Source: Colwellia sp. BRX10-3 (GTDB taxonomy: Bacteria > Pseudomonadota > Gammaproteobacteria > Enterobacterales > Alteromonadaceae). From it: a stretch of 64,000 nt of DNA. The translations under genes and the position numbers were made by a program. Each line of letters begins with the position of its first letter. Position 1 is the first letter of the stretch. Below are positions 18,485 to 26,854 of the stretch, one piece after another. The stretch spans positions 1 to 64,000 of the forward strand of contig NZ_JACGWA010000004.1 of assembly GCF_014077505.1 (NCBI RefSeq), written 5' to 3'. The notes beneath the pieces are model-generated. The model did not search any database, was not told the DNA's origin, and worked only from the letters and a program-made list of their open reading frames with translations.

Positions 18485-18516
18485 CCCTTTACACCTACCA
18501 AGCTGTAAAGGTTTTT
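18485..18516 (+). terminator. Intrinsic terminator after the SpmAB-like gene
   Basis: CCTTTACA pairs with TGTAAAGG across a 10-base loop and runs into TTTTT. It isolates the prp locus from the upstream gene. Confidence 0.75.
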
Positions 18517-18534
18517 AACTCATACCAAAGCCTT

Positions 18535-18546
18535 ATTGTCGACAAT
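18535..18546. promoter_or_regulatory. Operator candidate ATTGTCGACAAT upstream of the GntR promoter
   Basis: This is a perfect 12-base palindrome ending 15 bases before the -35. GntR regulators of the FadR group bind short palindromes of this kind, and the repeated occurrence around one promoter supports an operator. The assignment to the adjacent regulator is inference. Confidence 0.6.
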
Positions 18547-18561
18547 TTATTATTACTTCCA

Positions 18562-18589
18562 TTGACTAATGATGAGATGTCGTTATTAT
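18562..18589 (+). promoter_or_regulatory. Promoter of the gntR-prp locus
   Basis: TTGACT (18562-18567) and TATTAT (18584-18589) are spaced by 16 bases, giving a predicted transcription start near 18596. The promoter lies between two TGTCGACA boxes, an arrangement expected for autorepression. Confidence 0.65.
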
Positions 18590-18608
18590 AACGGCATTGT
18601 TTTTATAA

Positions 18609-19301
18609 GTGTCGACAATAATGGCGTTAGATAATCCTACAACACAAGCTGCAGTTACTACTGCCGACAAGGTTTTTGAGCAAATGTTACACGCCATTGT
18701 TGATGGCACCATTAAAGCTGGTAGTAAAATTAGTGAACCAGAACTAGCCAAAAATTATCAAATCAGTCGTTCAACCTTACGTGAAGCACTAAATCGCTTG
18801 GAAAAATGTCATTTAATTGAACGTAAAGCCAATGTTGGCTCGCGTGTAGTTGAATGCTCAATTGCCGGGCTATTAGAGATTTATGTCGTACGCGAGGCAC
18901 TTGAAGGTATGGCTTGTCGCCAAGCAGCAATCAATATGACTGATGATGAAATTCTCGAAATGAAGGCTATGCTCAAGCAACATGCAAGTGCGAAAGCATT
19001 ACGTGATGGTATTTCATATTATCAAGAAGAAGGTGATTTAGATTTTCACTATAAAGTGATACTCGGTAGTCATAATCAACAACTTATCAATATTTTATGT
19101 GGCCAACTTTATCACCTTGTTCGTATGTATCGTTGCCAATTTGGTATGAACAGCCCGCGAGTCACTAAAGCGTTTGATGAACATTCTCGTATTATAGAAG
19201 CAATTTCCGATCGCGATGGCGAATTAGCCGAAATACTAATGAGGCGCCATATTGCCGCTTCTCGTAAAAATATTGAAAACAAAATTGCCCAGCAACAATA
19301 G
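18609..19301 (+). CDS. GntR-family (FadR/FCD) transcriptional regulator of the methylcitrate locus
   Basis: The N-terminal winged helix (residues about 15-80; AKNYQISRSTLREALNRLEK is the recognition region) is followed by an FCD effector domain (LLEIYVVREALEGMACRQAA). The product begins at GTG 18609 or, more likely, ATG 18621. The third TGTCGACA box overlaps this start region. Standing directly before prpB, it matches GntR-type regulators that sense 2-methylisocitrate or 2-methylcitrate in Pseudomonas and Shewanella (PmiR/PrpQ type), so repression of prpBC-acnD-prpF is likely. Its ligand is not shown by sequence. Confidence 0.88.
   Translation: MSTIMALDNPTTQAAVTTADKVFEQMLHAIVDGTIKAGSKISEPELAKNYQISRSTLREALNRLEKCHLIERKANVGSRVVECSIAGLLEIYVVREALEGMACRQAAINMTDDEILEMKAMLKQHASAKALRDGISYYQEEGDLDFHYKVILGSHNQQLINILCGQLYHLVRMYRCQFGMNSPRVTKAFDEHSRIIEAISDRDGELAEILMRRHIAASRKNIENKIAQQQ
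18610..18617. promoter_or_regulatory. TGTCGACA box overlapping the gntR start (operator candidate)
   Basis: TGTCGACAAT lies just downstream of the predicted transcription start and covers the GTG codon. Binding here would block transcription of the regulator and of the prp genes behind it. Confidence 0.6.
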
Positions 19302-19360
19302 CGGTAAGCTTATTTTAAGCTACCTTATACAACAAACACTTGACTAAAAAGGATAAAGCA

Positions 19361-20251
19361 ATGTCTACACAATTATCTCCTGGTGCTAAGTTTCGCCAAG
19401 CTATAGTGAATAATAAACCTCTGCAAGTTGTCGGTACCATCAATGCCTATTGTGCAATGATGGCTGAAGAATTAGGTCATCAAGCTATTTACTTGTCTGG
19501 TGGTGGTGTTGCTAATGCCTCTTATGGTTTACCCGATTTAGGCATGACATCGTTAAATGATGTTATTGCTGATGTTCAACGCATTACTAGCGCATCTTCT
19601 TTACCTTTGTTAGTTGATATTGATACCGGGTGGGGTGGGGCATTTAATATTGCAAAAACTATTCGTGATATGGAAAAAGCTGGCGCAGCCGCTGTACATA
19701 TAGAAGATCAAGTGGCGCAAAAACGCTGTGGCCATCGTCCAAATAAAGAAATTGTTTCGACCGAAGAGATGGTTGATCGAATCAAAGCTGCGGTTGATGC
19801 TCGTACCGATAAAGACTTTTTTATTATGGCGCGTACGGATGCCTTTGCACAAGAAGGCTTAGAAGCTGCATTAGAACGCGCAAAAGCTTATGCGGCTGCT
19901 GGCGCTGATGGTATTTTTGCCGAAGCGGTTAAAACCGAAACACATTACCGCGCTTTTACTGAAGCACTTGATGTGCCGGTATTGGCTAATATTACAGAGT
20001 TTGGACAAACTGAGCTTTGGAATAAAACCCAGTTAGGTGAGTGGGGATGTGCCATGGTACTTTACCCATTATCAGCATTTAGAGCGATGAATAAAGCGGC
20101 CGAGTCGGTTTATAAAACGTTACTTGCCGATGGCGACCAAAAAGCAGAAATCAACAACATGCAAACACGTATGGATTTATATGACTACCTGGGTTACCAC
20201 GATTACGAACAAAAACTTGATGCCTTGTTTACTGAAGGTAAAAACAAGTAA
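19361..20251 (+). CDS. prpB: 2-methylisocitrate lyase
   Basis: PrpB splits 2-methylisocitrate into pyruvate and succinate, the last step of propionyl-CoA oxidation. The active-site loop KRCGH is present with Cys123, and [17 protein letters not shown] and [13 protein letters not shown] are typical. AAGGA lies seven bases before the ATG at 19361. An upstream in-frame start at 19340 is less likely. It follows gntR by 59 bases and is probably cotranscribed with it. Confidence 0.96.
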   Translation: MSTQLSPGAKFRQAIVNNKPLQVVGTINAYCAMMAEELGHQAIYLSGGGVANASYGLPDLGMTSLNDVIADVQRITSASSLPLLVDIDTGWGGAFNIAKTIRDMEKAGAAAVHIEDQVAQKRCGHRPNKEIVSTEEMVDRIKAAVDARTDKDFFIMARTDAFAQEGLEAALERAKAYAAAGADGIFAEAVKTETHYRAFTEALDVPVLANITEFGQTELWNKTQLGEWGCAMVLYPLSAFRAMNKAAESVYKTLLADGDQKAEINNMQTRMDLYDYLGYHDYEQKLDALFTEGKNK

Positions 20252-20334
20252 CTAATCATTAAAATACATCAATAAGAAACTAATTTTTAACCATTAACGG
20301 TAAATACATTACGGTTAAAGGACAAGAGGAAAGA

Positions 20335-21462
20335 ATGATGACAGAGAAAAAACTCTCAGGTGCTGGCTTACGTGGTCAAAGTGCAGGCGAAACGGCTTTA
20401 TGTACAGTAGGTAAATCAGGTTCTGGCTTAACTTATTGTGGATATGATATTGCTGATTTAGCTGAAAATTCTACGTTTGAAGAAGTAGCCTACTTGCTCT
20501 TTAATGGTGAGTTACCTAATGAAAAAGCATTAGCGACATATAAAGCTGATTTATTTGCTATGCGTGATTTACCGCAAGCATTAAAAGCAGTGCTTAAGCT
20601 TATTCCAAAAGAAACTCATCCTATGGATGTTATGCGCACCGGTTGTTCATTTTTAGGTAACTTAGAACCAGAAAATGATTTTAGCGAACAAAATAAAGCT
20701 GCTAACCGCTTGTTATCGGCTTTTCCTGCCATCATGTGTTATTGGTATAAGTTCTCACATGAGGGTATAGAAATTGACTGTACCTCAGAAGAAGCGTCTT
20801 TAGGCGGGCATTTTTTACGTTTATTAAATGGTAAAAGTCCGTCAGCACAGCATGAACGTGTTATGGATGTTTCATTAATTTTGTATGCTGAGCATGAATT
20901 TAACGCCTCTACATTCACCGCGCGCGTTTGTGCTTCAACGTTATCTGATATGTTCTCATGTGTTACTGGCGCTATAGGTACTTTACGTGGACCACTTCAT
21001 GGCGGCGCTAATGAAGCGGCAATGGACATGATAGAAACATTTAGCTCTCCTGCTGATGCCAAAGAAAAAATGGCCGGTATGCTTGCCCGTAAAGAAAAAA
21101 TTATGGGCTTTGGTCATGCAGTTTACAGCACATCAGATCCACGTAACGTTATTATCAAAGCATGGTCTGAAAAACTAGCAGCCGAAAACGGCGATACGTC
21201 GTTATACGATATTTCAGTGGCTTGTGAAGAGTTTATGTGGGACAGCAAAAAGTTATTTTGTAATGCGGATTTTTTCCATGCTTCAACGTATAATTATATG
21301 GGGATACCAACGAAATTATTTACCCCTATTTTCGTATGTTCTCGTTTAACAGGTTGGGCTGCTCACGTGATGGAACAGCGTACAAATAATCGCATTATTC
21401 GTCCATCAGCAGATTACATAGGTGCAGAGCCTCGTAAAGTGCAACCTATCGCCCATAGGTAA
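20335..21462 (+). CDS. prpC: 2-methylcitrate synthase
   Basis: PrpC condenses propionyl-CoA with oxaloacetate. The 375-residue citrate-synthase-fold protein has GLRGQSAGETALCTV at the N terminus, and the catalytic histidines in RGPLHGGANEAAM and MGFGHAVYSTSDPR. The length and the N-terminal motif separate it from the longer GltA citrate synthase. AGAGGA precedes tandem ATG codons at 20335 and 20338. It follows prpB. Confidence 0.95.
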   Translation: MMTEKKLSGAGLRGQSAGETALCTVGKSGSGLTYCGYDIADLAENSTFEEVAYLLFNGELPNEKALATYKADLFAMRDLPQALKAVLKLIPKETHPMDVMRTGCSFLGNLEPENDFSEQNKAANRLLSAFPAIMCYWYKFSHEGIEIDCTSEEASLGGHFLRLLNGKSPSAQHERVMDVSLILYAEHEFNASTFTARVCASTLSDMFSCVTGAIGTLRGPLHGGANEAAMDMIETFSSPADAKEKMAGMLARKEKIMGFGHAVYSTSDPRNVIIKAWSEKLAAENGDTSLYDISVACEEFMWDSKKLFCNADFFHASTYNYMGIPTKLFTPIFVCSRLTGWAAHVMEQRTNNRIIRPSADYIGAEPRKVQPIAHR

Positions 21463-21485
21463 GCTGCTCTAGAATCTAGTCAATT

Positions 21486-21513
21486 AAAGCCTTATCTAAC
21501 CAGATAAGGCTTT
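21486..21513 (+). terminator. 12-bp hairpin between prpC and acnD
   Basis: AAAGCCTTATCT and its perfect complement flank AACC. The T-tract is short (TTT), so this may attenuate transcription or stabilise the prpC 3' end rather than end the operon. Confidence 0.55.
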
Positions 21514-21576
21514 ATCACTCTTAAAATAACTCAAAAAGAGTCTGTTTTACTCTTTTGTAAATATGGGGATTAAATT

Positions 21577-24195
21577 ATGAATTATGACTACCGCAAACCC
21601 TTACCAGGCTATAAAAAAAATGGTCTAACCATTGACTTTTTTGATACCAGAGAAGCTATTGAAGCCATCAAACCCGGCGCTTATAAAACACTACCTTACA
21701 CTTCACGTGTACTCGCTGAGCAATTGGTTCGACGATGTGACCCTGCGACGCTAACTGATGCTTTAAAGCAGATTATCGAAAGTAAGCAAGACCTAGATTT
21801 TCCTTGGTATCCAGCACGTGTTGTTTGTCATGATATTTTAGGTCAAACCGCATTAGTCGATTTAGCCGGTCTTCGAGATGCCATTGCTGAGCAAGGTGGC
21901 GATCCTTCAAAAGTTAACCCTGTAGTACCGACGCAATTAATTGTCGACCATTCGCTAGCCGTAGAGGCCTCTGGCGCTGATAGTGAAGCGTTTGAGAAAA
22001 ACAGAGCGATTGAAGACCGTCGTAATGAACAGCGTTTTCATTTTATCGAATGGACTAAAACCGCTTTTAAAAACGTTGATGTTATCCCCGCGGGTAACGG
22101 TATTATGCATCAAATCAACTTGGAGAAAATGTCACCGGTTATTCAATTGCGTGACGGTGTAGCTTTCCCTGACACTTGTGTCGGTACTGACTCTCATACG
22201 CCGCATATCGATGCCTTAGGTGTTATCGCGATTGGTGTCGGTGGTTTAGAAGCTGAAACTGTTATGCTGGGACGTCCGTCAATGATGCGCTTGCCTGATA
22301 TTATTGGTGTAAAGCTTACAGGTAAACGCCAGCCTGGCATCACAGCAACCGATATTGTACTAGCGATAACTGAATTTTTGCGAAATCAGAAAGTTGTTTC
22401 TGCTTATTTAGAATTCTTTGGTGAAGGCACTAAAAGCTTAACCATTGGCGATCGCGCAACTATCTCAAACATGACGCCAGAGTATGGCGCGTCTGCCGGT
22501 ATGTTTTATATCGATGAACAAACCATTGATTATTTAAAAATTACTGGCCGTGAACCTGAGCAAGTCGCGCTAGTTGAAACTTACGCGAAACACACAGGTT
22601 TATGGGCTGACGATTTAGTTGAAGCGCAATATCCTCGTGTGATCGAATTTGATTTATCATCGGTAGGTCGTAACTTAGCCGGTCCTTCTAATCCACATCG
22701 TCGTTTAGCGACAGCTGATTTAGCCTCGAAAAATATTGCTAAAGACTTAGCTGCCTGTAAAGTACAAGAAGCTAATGGTGAAATGCCAGATGGTGCGGTC
22801 ATTATTGCGGCTATCACTTCTTGTACCAATACTTCTAACCCTCGTAATGTTGTTGCTGCTGGCCTTATAGCGAAAAAAGCCAATGAGCTTGGACTAGTGC
22901 GCAAACCTTGGGTTAAATCATCATTTGCACCAGGTTCAAAAGTAGCTAAGCTTTATTTAGAAGAGGCCGGTCTACTTTCTGAAATGGAAAAATTAGGTTT
23001 TGGTATCGTCGGTTATGCCTGTACTACGTGTAATGGTATGAGCGGTGCGTTAGATCCTAAAATTCAACAAGAAATTATTGACCGCGATTTATATGCAACC
23101 GCGGTATTATCAGGTAACCGTAACTTCGATGGTCGAATTCACCCTTATGCAAAACAAGCATTTTTAGCGTCACCGCCATTAGTGGTTGCTTATGCGATTG
23201 CTGGTACCATTCGTTTTGATATTGAAAAAGATATTTTAGGTCAAGATCAAAACGGTAATGACATAACCTTGAAAGATATTTGGCCTAGTGATGAAGAAAT
23301 TGATGCCATCGTTGCTTCATGTGTTAAACCAGAACAATTCAAAAAGATCTACACACCGATGTTTGATTTAGGGGCTTTTGAGCCTGCAGAAAGTCCGCTA
23401 TATGCTTGGGACGAAACCAGTACTTATATTCGCCGTCCGCCTTATTGGGAAGGGGCATTAGCCGGTGAGCGTACCATGAAAGGTATGCGCCCATTAGCAG
23501 TTTTAGGCGATAATATTACGACCGATCACTTATCACCTTCAAATGCGATTCAATTGGATAGTGCTGCCGGTGCATATTTGCATAAAATGGGCTTGCCAGA
23601 AGAAGATTTTAACTCTTATGCGACACACCGTGGTGATCATTTAACCGCGCAGCGTGCGACCTTTGCTAATCCTAAATTATTTAACGAAATGTGTCGTGAT
23701 GACAAAGGTGAAGTTAAACAAGGTTCACTCGCGCGTATAGAGCCTGAAGGCACTGAGTCACGCATGTGGGAAGCGATTGAAACCTACATGGAACGTAAAC
23801 AACCACTGATTATCATTGCTGGTGCTGATTACGGACAAGGTTCATCAAGAGATTGGGCTGCAAAAGGCGTTCGTTTAGCGGGTGTTGAAGTGATTGTTTC
23901 TGAAGGTTTTGAACGAATTCACCGAACAAACTTAGTCGGCATGGGCGTTTTGCCGCTTGAATTTATTAAGGGTGAAACACGTCATACCTATAATATTGAC
24001 GGCACTGAAACCTTTGATGTTGAAGGTACAACATCACCGGGTGCAGCTATGTCTGTAGTGATGACACGTCGCAATGGTGAAATAGTAACAATTCCAGTTA
24101 AGTGTCGATTAGATACCGCGGAAGAAGTGTCTGTTTACGCTGCCGGCGGCGTATTGCAAAAGTTTGCTAACGACTTCTTGGAATCGAATACCTAA
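21577..24195 (+). CDS. acnD: Fe/S-dependent 2-methylcitrate dehydratase
   Basis: AcnD dehydrates 2-methylcitrate to 2-methylaconitate and needs PrpF, replacing PrpD found in enterics. This 872-residue aconitase-family protein has the three cluster ligands Cys416 (TSCTNTSNP), Cys482 and Cys485 (CTTCNGMSG). GTDSHTPHIDALGV, GDNITTDHLSPSNAI and the swivel-domain YGQGSSRDWAAKG are also present. The AcnD call rather than AcnA rests on its neighbours prpB, prpC and prpF and on overall length. Confidence 0.95.
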   Translation: MNYDYRKPLPGYKKNGLTIDFFDTREAIEAIKPGAYKTLPYTSRVLAEQLVRRCDPATLTDALKQIIESKQDLDFPWYPARVVCHDILGQTALVDLAGLRDAIAEQGGDPSKVNPVVPTQLIVDHSLAVEASGADSEAFEKNRAIEDRRNEQRFHFIEWTKTAFKNVDVIPAGNGIMHQINLEKMSPVIQLRDGVAFPDTCVGTDSHTPHIDALGVIAIGVGGLEAETVMLGRPSMMRLPDIIGVKLTGKRQPGITATDIVLAITEFLRNQKVVSAYLEFFGEGTKSLTIGDRATISNMTPEYGASAGMFYIDEQTIDYLKITGREPEQVALVETYAKHTGLWADDLVEAQYPRVIEFDLSSVGRNLAGPSNPHRRLATADLASKNIAKDLAACKVQEANGEMPDGAVIIAAITSCTNTSNPRNVVAAGLIAKKANELGLVRKPWVKSSFAPGSKVAKLYLEEAGLLSEMEKLGFGIVGYACTTCNGMSGALDPKIQQEIIDRDLYATAVLSGNRNFDGRIHPYAKQAFLASPPLVVAYAIAGTIRFDIEKDILGQDQNGNDITLKDIWPSDEEIDAIVASCVKPEQFKKIYTPMFDLGAFEPAESPLYAWDETSTYIRRPPYWEGALAGERTMKGMRPLAVLGDNITTDHLSPSNAIQLDSAAGAYLHKMGLPEEDFNSYATHRGDHLTAQRATFANPKLFNEMCRDDKGEVKQGSLARIEPEGTESRMWEAIETYMERKQPLIIIAGADYGQGSSRDWAAKGVRLAGVEVIVSEGFERIHRTNLVGMGVLPLEFIKGETRHTYNIDGTETFDVEGTTSPGAAMSVVMTRRNGEIVTIPVKCRLDTAEEVSVYAAGGVLQKFANDFLESNT

Positions 24196-24213
24196 AGCTA
24201 TTTTTTTGATAAT

Positions 24214-24261
24214 AGCGGCCTTGGTAATGCTCTGGGATGGACATTACTTAAGGCTACCGCT
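24214..24261 (+). repeat. Imperfect stem-loop after acnD
   Basis: AGCGG/CCGCT, CCTT/AAGG and TAATG/CATTA segments pair in register across a CTCTGGGATGGA loop, with a CTA bulge. It has no T-tract and looks like a REP-like or mRNA-stabilising element. It should be checked for copies elsewhere in the genome. Confidence 0.4.
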
Positions 24262-24322
24262 TTAACGCGGGTTAAAGTCCAGTTTTAAATAGTTAGCTTT
24301 AGTATTAAGCGTGTAATTTATT

Positions 24323-24354
24323 AGCAGTAAATAGAGACTATTTACTGCTTTTTA
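24323..24354 (+). terminator. Terminator-like hairpin between acnD and prpF
   Basis: AGCAGTAAATA pairs perfectly with its complement around GAGAC and is followed by TTTT. It stands about 30 bases before prpF and probably lowers prpF expression relative to acnD. Confidence 0.65.
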
Positions 24355-24385
24355 TATGAAAGAATAAATAATAAAGGAGATTGTT

Positions 24386-25594
24386 ATGTCTCACGTTCCT
24401 CAAGTGCACTTACCTCAAGTGAAAATTCCTGCTACTTATATGCGTGGCGGTACATCAAAAGGTGTGTTTTTTAATCTAACTGACTTACCAGAGCGTTGCC
24501 AAGTGCCTGGAGAAACGCGTGATAATATGTTGCTTCGTGTGATTGGTAGCCCAGATCCTTACGGTAAACAAACTGACGGTATGGGCGGTGCAACATCAAG
24601 TACCAGTAAAACGGTTATTTTGGCTAAAAGCGCGGTCGCTGATCACGACGTAGATTATTTATTTGGCCAAGTAGCTATAGATAAAGCATTTGTTGATTGG
24701 TCTGGTAATTGCGGTAATTTAACTGCTGCTGTTGGCTCTTTTGCGATCAACGCTGGCTTAGTTGACCATTCACGTATTCCTGATAATGGTATTTGTATTG
24801 TACGTATCTGGCAAAAAAATATTGCCAAAACCATTATTGCTCACGTGCCTATGACTAATGGCCAAGTACAAGAAACTGGTGATTTTGAACTCGATGGTGT
24901 TACATTTCCTGCGGCAGAAGTGCCGGTAGAGTTTATTGCTCCTGTTGACCCTTCAGAAGCTATGTTTCCAACTGGTAATGTCATTGATGAGCTTAACGTC
25001 CCAGCTATTGGTACTTTCAAAGCCTCGAAATATAAAGTCACCATGATCAGCGCAGGTATACCAACTATTTTCTTAAATGCAGAAGATCTTGGTTATACCG
25101 GAACAGAGTTGCAAGACGCAATAAATAACGATGAGGCAGCATTAGCTCGTTTTGAAACTATTCGTGCGGCTGGCGCGATTAAAATGGGTTTAATTAGTGA
25201 TGTTTCTGAAGCAGCAGCACGTCAACATACCCCAAAAGTGGCTTTTGTTAGTACGGCGAAAAACTATGTAACCTCGAGTGGTAAAGCCGTGTCTGCATCA
25301 GATATAGATTTACACGTTCGCGCTTTATCAATGGGTAAACTGCATCATGCCATGATGGGAACAGCCGCTGTTGCTATTGGCACCGCGGCTGCAATACCCG
25401 GGACTTTGGTTAATTTAGCCGCCGGTGGAGGCGAGCGTGAATCGGTAGTTTTTGGTCACCCGTCAGGTACTCTTAAAGTTGGAGCTCAAGCAGCAATAAT
25501 TGATGGCATGTGGACCGTAAATAAAGCCATTATGAGCCGCAGTGCGCGTGTATTGATGCAAGGTTGGGTAAGTATTCCAGGCGACTCTTTTTAA
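24386..25594 (+). CDS. prpF: 2-methylaconitate cis-trans isomerase PrpF
   Basis: PrpF isomerises the AcnD product so that aconitase can hydrate it. The 402-residue protein has IPATYMRGGTSKGVFF near the N terminus, GGATSSTSKTVIL, DWSGNCGNLTAAVG and MGKLHHAMMGTAAVAIG, all family marks. AAGGAGA precedes the ATG. It completes the prpB-prpC-acnD-prpF set; a propionyl-CoA synthetase gene is not in the window. Confidence 0.95.
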   Translation: MSHVPQVHLPQVKIPATYMRGGTSKGVFFNLTDLPERCQVPGETRDNMLLRVIGSPDPYGKQTDGMGGATSSTSKTVILAKSAVADHDVDYLFGQVAIDKAFVDWSGNCGNLTAAVGSFAINAGLVDHSRIPDNGICIVRIWQKNIAKTIIAHVPMTNGQVQETGDFELDGVTFPAAEVPVEFIAPVDPSEAMFPTGNVIDELNVPAIGTFKASKYKVTMISAGIPTIFLNAEDLGYTGTELQDAINNDEAALARFETIRAAGAIKMGLISDVSEAAARQHTPKVAFVSTAKNYVTSSGKAVSASDIDLHVRALSMGKLHHAMMGTAAVAIGTAAAIPGTLVNLAAGGGERESVVFGHPSGTLKVGAQAAIIDGMWTVNKAIMSRSARVLMQGWVSIPGDSF

Positions 25595-25676
25595 GTTTGT
25601 TGATTGCTACTTAAGGCTAGTGAAGGTAATTTAAAGTTCGACGAAGTTTAAAAGTCACCAACATTAAAGTGCGACT

Positions 25677-25713
25677 AAAACGATGTTAGCAGTATTTCTG
25701 ACATCGTTTTTTT
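25677..25713 (+). terminator. Intrinsic terminator of the prp operon
   Basis: AAAACGATGT pairs with ACATCGTTTT, with TAG/CTG extending the stem, and seven T residues follow. It is the clearest transcription end after prpF. Confidence 0.8.
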
Positions 25714-26002
25714 ATTAATAACAAAACCATACTAGTGAATAACAAAAAATTGATTTGGGTCACTGCTATAATTATCAACTAACGTGGTAAAAATAAAACG
25801 CTTTAAAGGGTATTATTATGACAAAACCCGCAATAGCATTAAGAAAGTAATCATCATTAATTTTTGGTGCGATGAAACAATGAACATGTAATATAAAAAA
25901 TAGTAGTATGTGAATTAACCTTGAAAAAGTGATAAATGCCTCAGTAAAGTTAACATTTATTAGAAAAGCACGATAAAATTGACAGATAATTGCCAATTGG
26001 TG

Positions 26003-26033
26003 CTGATAGCGCTTTAATTTCATGCGCTATCAG
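26003..26033. promoter_or_regulatory. Perfect 10-bp inverted repeat upstream of msrC
   Basis: CTGATAGCGC and GCGCTATCAG flank 11 bases, ending 37 bases before the msrC ATG. There is no T-tract. It could be an operator or a leader-RNA hairpin; no regulator is recognised. Confidence 0.45.
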
Positions 26034-26070
26034 GGTATGTTATGCGTTTTTATCTTAGGCATCATCATTA

Positions 26071-26547
26071 ATGACAAAAAATACCTTTTATCAAGACTTA
26101 TACACTCAAATTGAAGCATTGATCAGTGATGAAGCTGATGTCATTGCTAATATGGCGAATGTTAGTGCTTTATTGTTTGAACAATTAGCAGAGGTTAATT
26201 GGGTAGGGTTTTACCGTATGGTAAATGATGAACTTGTACTGGGTCCATTTCAAGGTAAAGTGGCTTGTATTCGCATTCCTTTGGGGCGTGGCGTTTGCGG
26301 CACCGCAGCAGCAGACAATACAGTACAACGTGTCGCTGATGTGCATGAATTTGATGGTCATATTGCGTGTGACGCTAGCACTAACTCGGAAATAGTATTA
26401 CCTTTAACCTTGAACGATAAGGTTATCGCAGTGCTTGATATTGACAGCATGGCATATAATCGTTTTGATAGTGATGATCAGGCAGGTTTAGAAAAAATAA
26501 TTAGTTTGTTTGAAAATGTTATGATTAAGCATGGCGTGTTAAACTAA
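26071..26547 (+). CDS. msrC: Free methionine-(R)-sulfoxide reductase (GAF domain)
   Basis: MsrC reduces free methionine-R-sulfoxide through a cysteine relay in a GAF fold. The 158-residue protein has NWVGFYRMVNDELVLGPFQGK, then Cys66 and Cys76 (ACIRIPLGRGVCGTA) and Cys100 (HIACDASTNSEIV), matching the three redox cysteines of the family. The stop overlaps the next ATG (TAATG), so it is coupled to the small downstream gene and probably to proQ. Confidence 0.92.
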   Translation: MTKNTFYQDLYTQIEALISDEADVIANMANVSALLFEQLAEVNWVGFYRMVNDELVLGPFQGKVACIRIPLGRGVCGTAAADNTVQRVADVHEFDGHIACDASTNSEIVLPLTLNDKVIAVLDIDSMAYNRFDSDDQAGLEKIISLFENVMIKHGVLN

Positions 26548-26843
26548 TGAAAGAATTTATTGATATTCATGACTATTTAGTTTCAGAAGCCGTTGTTGGT
26601 GATTGGGATGGTGATGAAGAAGAAGTTGCTGAGCGAATTAACGAAATTTATCATACCGTTTATGACTTAGCAGAAGAAGATATTGCACCAGAGATTTTAG
26701 AGCAGTTGTTGTCTTTGGTGTGGGATACGTGGATAGGGCAAGAAGCCTTAGCTGAAATCGAAAGTGAAGATATTTATGATTGGTGCCGACATCTGTTGGA
26801 AAATCGTGAACAATATCTAGCAGATCAGAATCAAAATTTTTAA
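26547..26843 (+). CDS. Small acidic protein of unknown function
   Basis: The 98-residue product is very acidic, with a run of Asp/Glu around residues 18-28 and probable helices throughout; no signal peptide or membrane segment is seen. I do not recognise a family. Its start overlaps the msrC stop by one base and proQ begins 11 bases after it, so it is translated from a msrC-proQ transcript. A role linked to ProQ or to oxidative stress is only a guess from position. Confidence 0.75.
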   Translation: MKEFIDIHDYLVSEAVVGDWDGDEEEVAERINEIYHTVYDLAEEDIAPEILEQLLSLVWDTWIGQEALAEIESEDIYDWCRHLLENREQYLADQNQNF

Positions 26844-26854
26844 AAGTTGTATTT

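Larger units (their letters stand above)
25595..26070. other. Intergenic region between prpF and msrC
   Basis: About 475 bases hold the prpF terminator (25677-25713) and a perfect 10-bp inverted repeat (26003-26033). The 250 AT-rich bases between them contain no convincing gene; an 82-codon minus-strand frame at 25775-26023 has no protein-like features. Confidence 0.5.

Noticed and set aside
18331-18591. 86-codon frame overlapping the end of the SpmAB-like gene
   Set aside because: It spans a terminator, an operator palindrome and a promoter, and its composition is not protein-like.
25775-26023. 82-codon minus-strand frame upstream of msrC
   Set aside because: AT-rich, Phe/Ile-rich translation typical of non-coding DNA, with no ribosome binding site.
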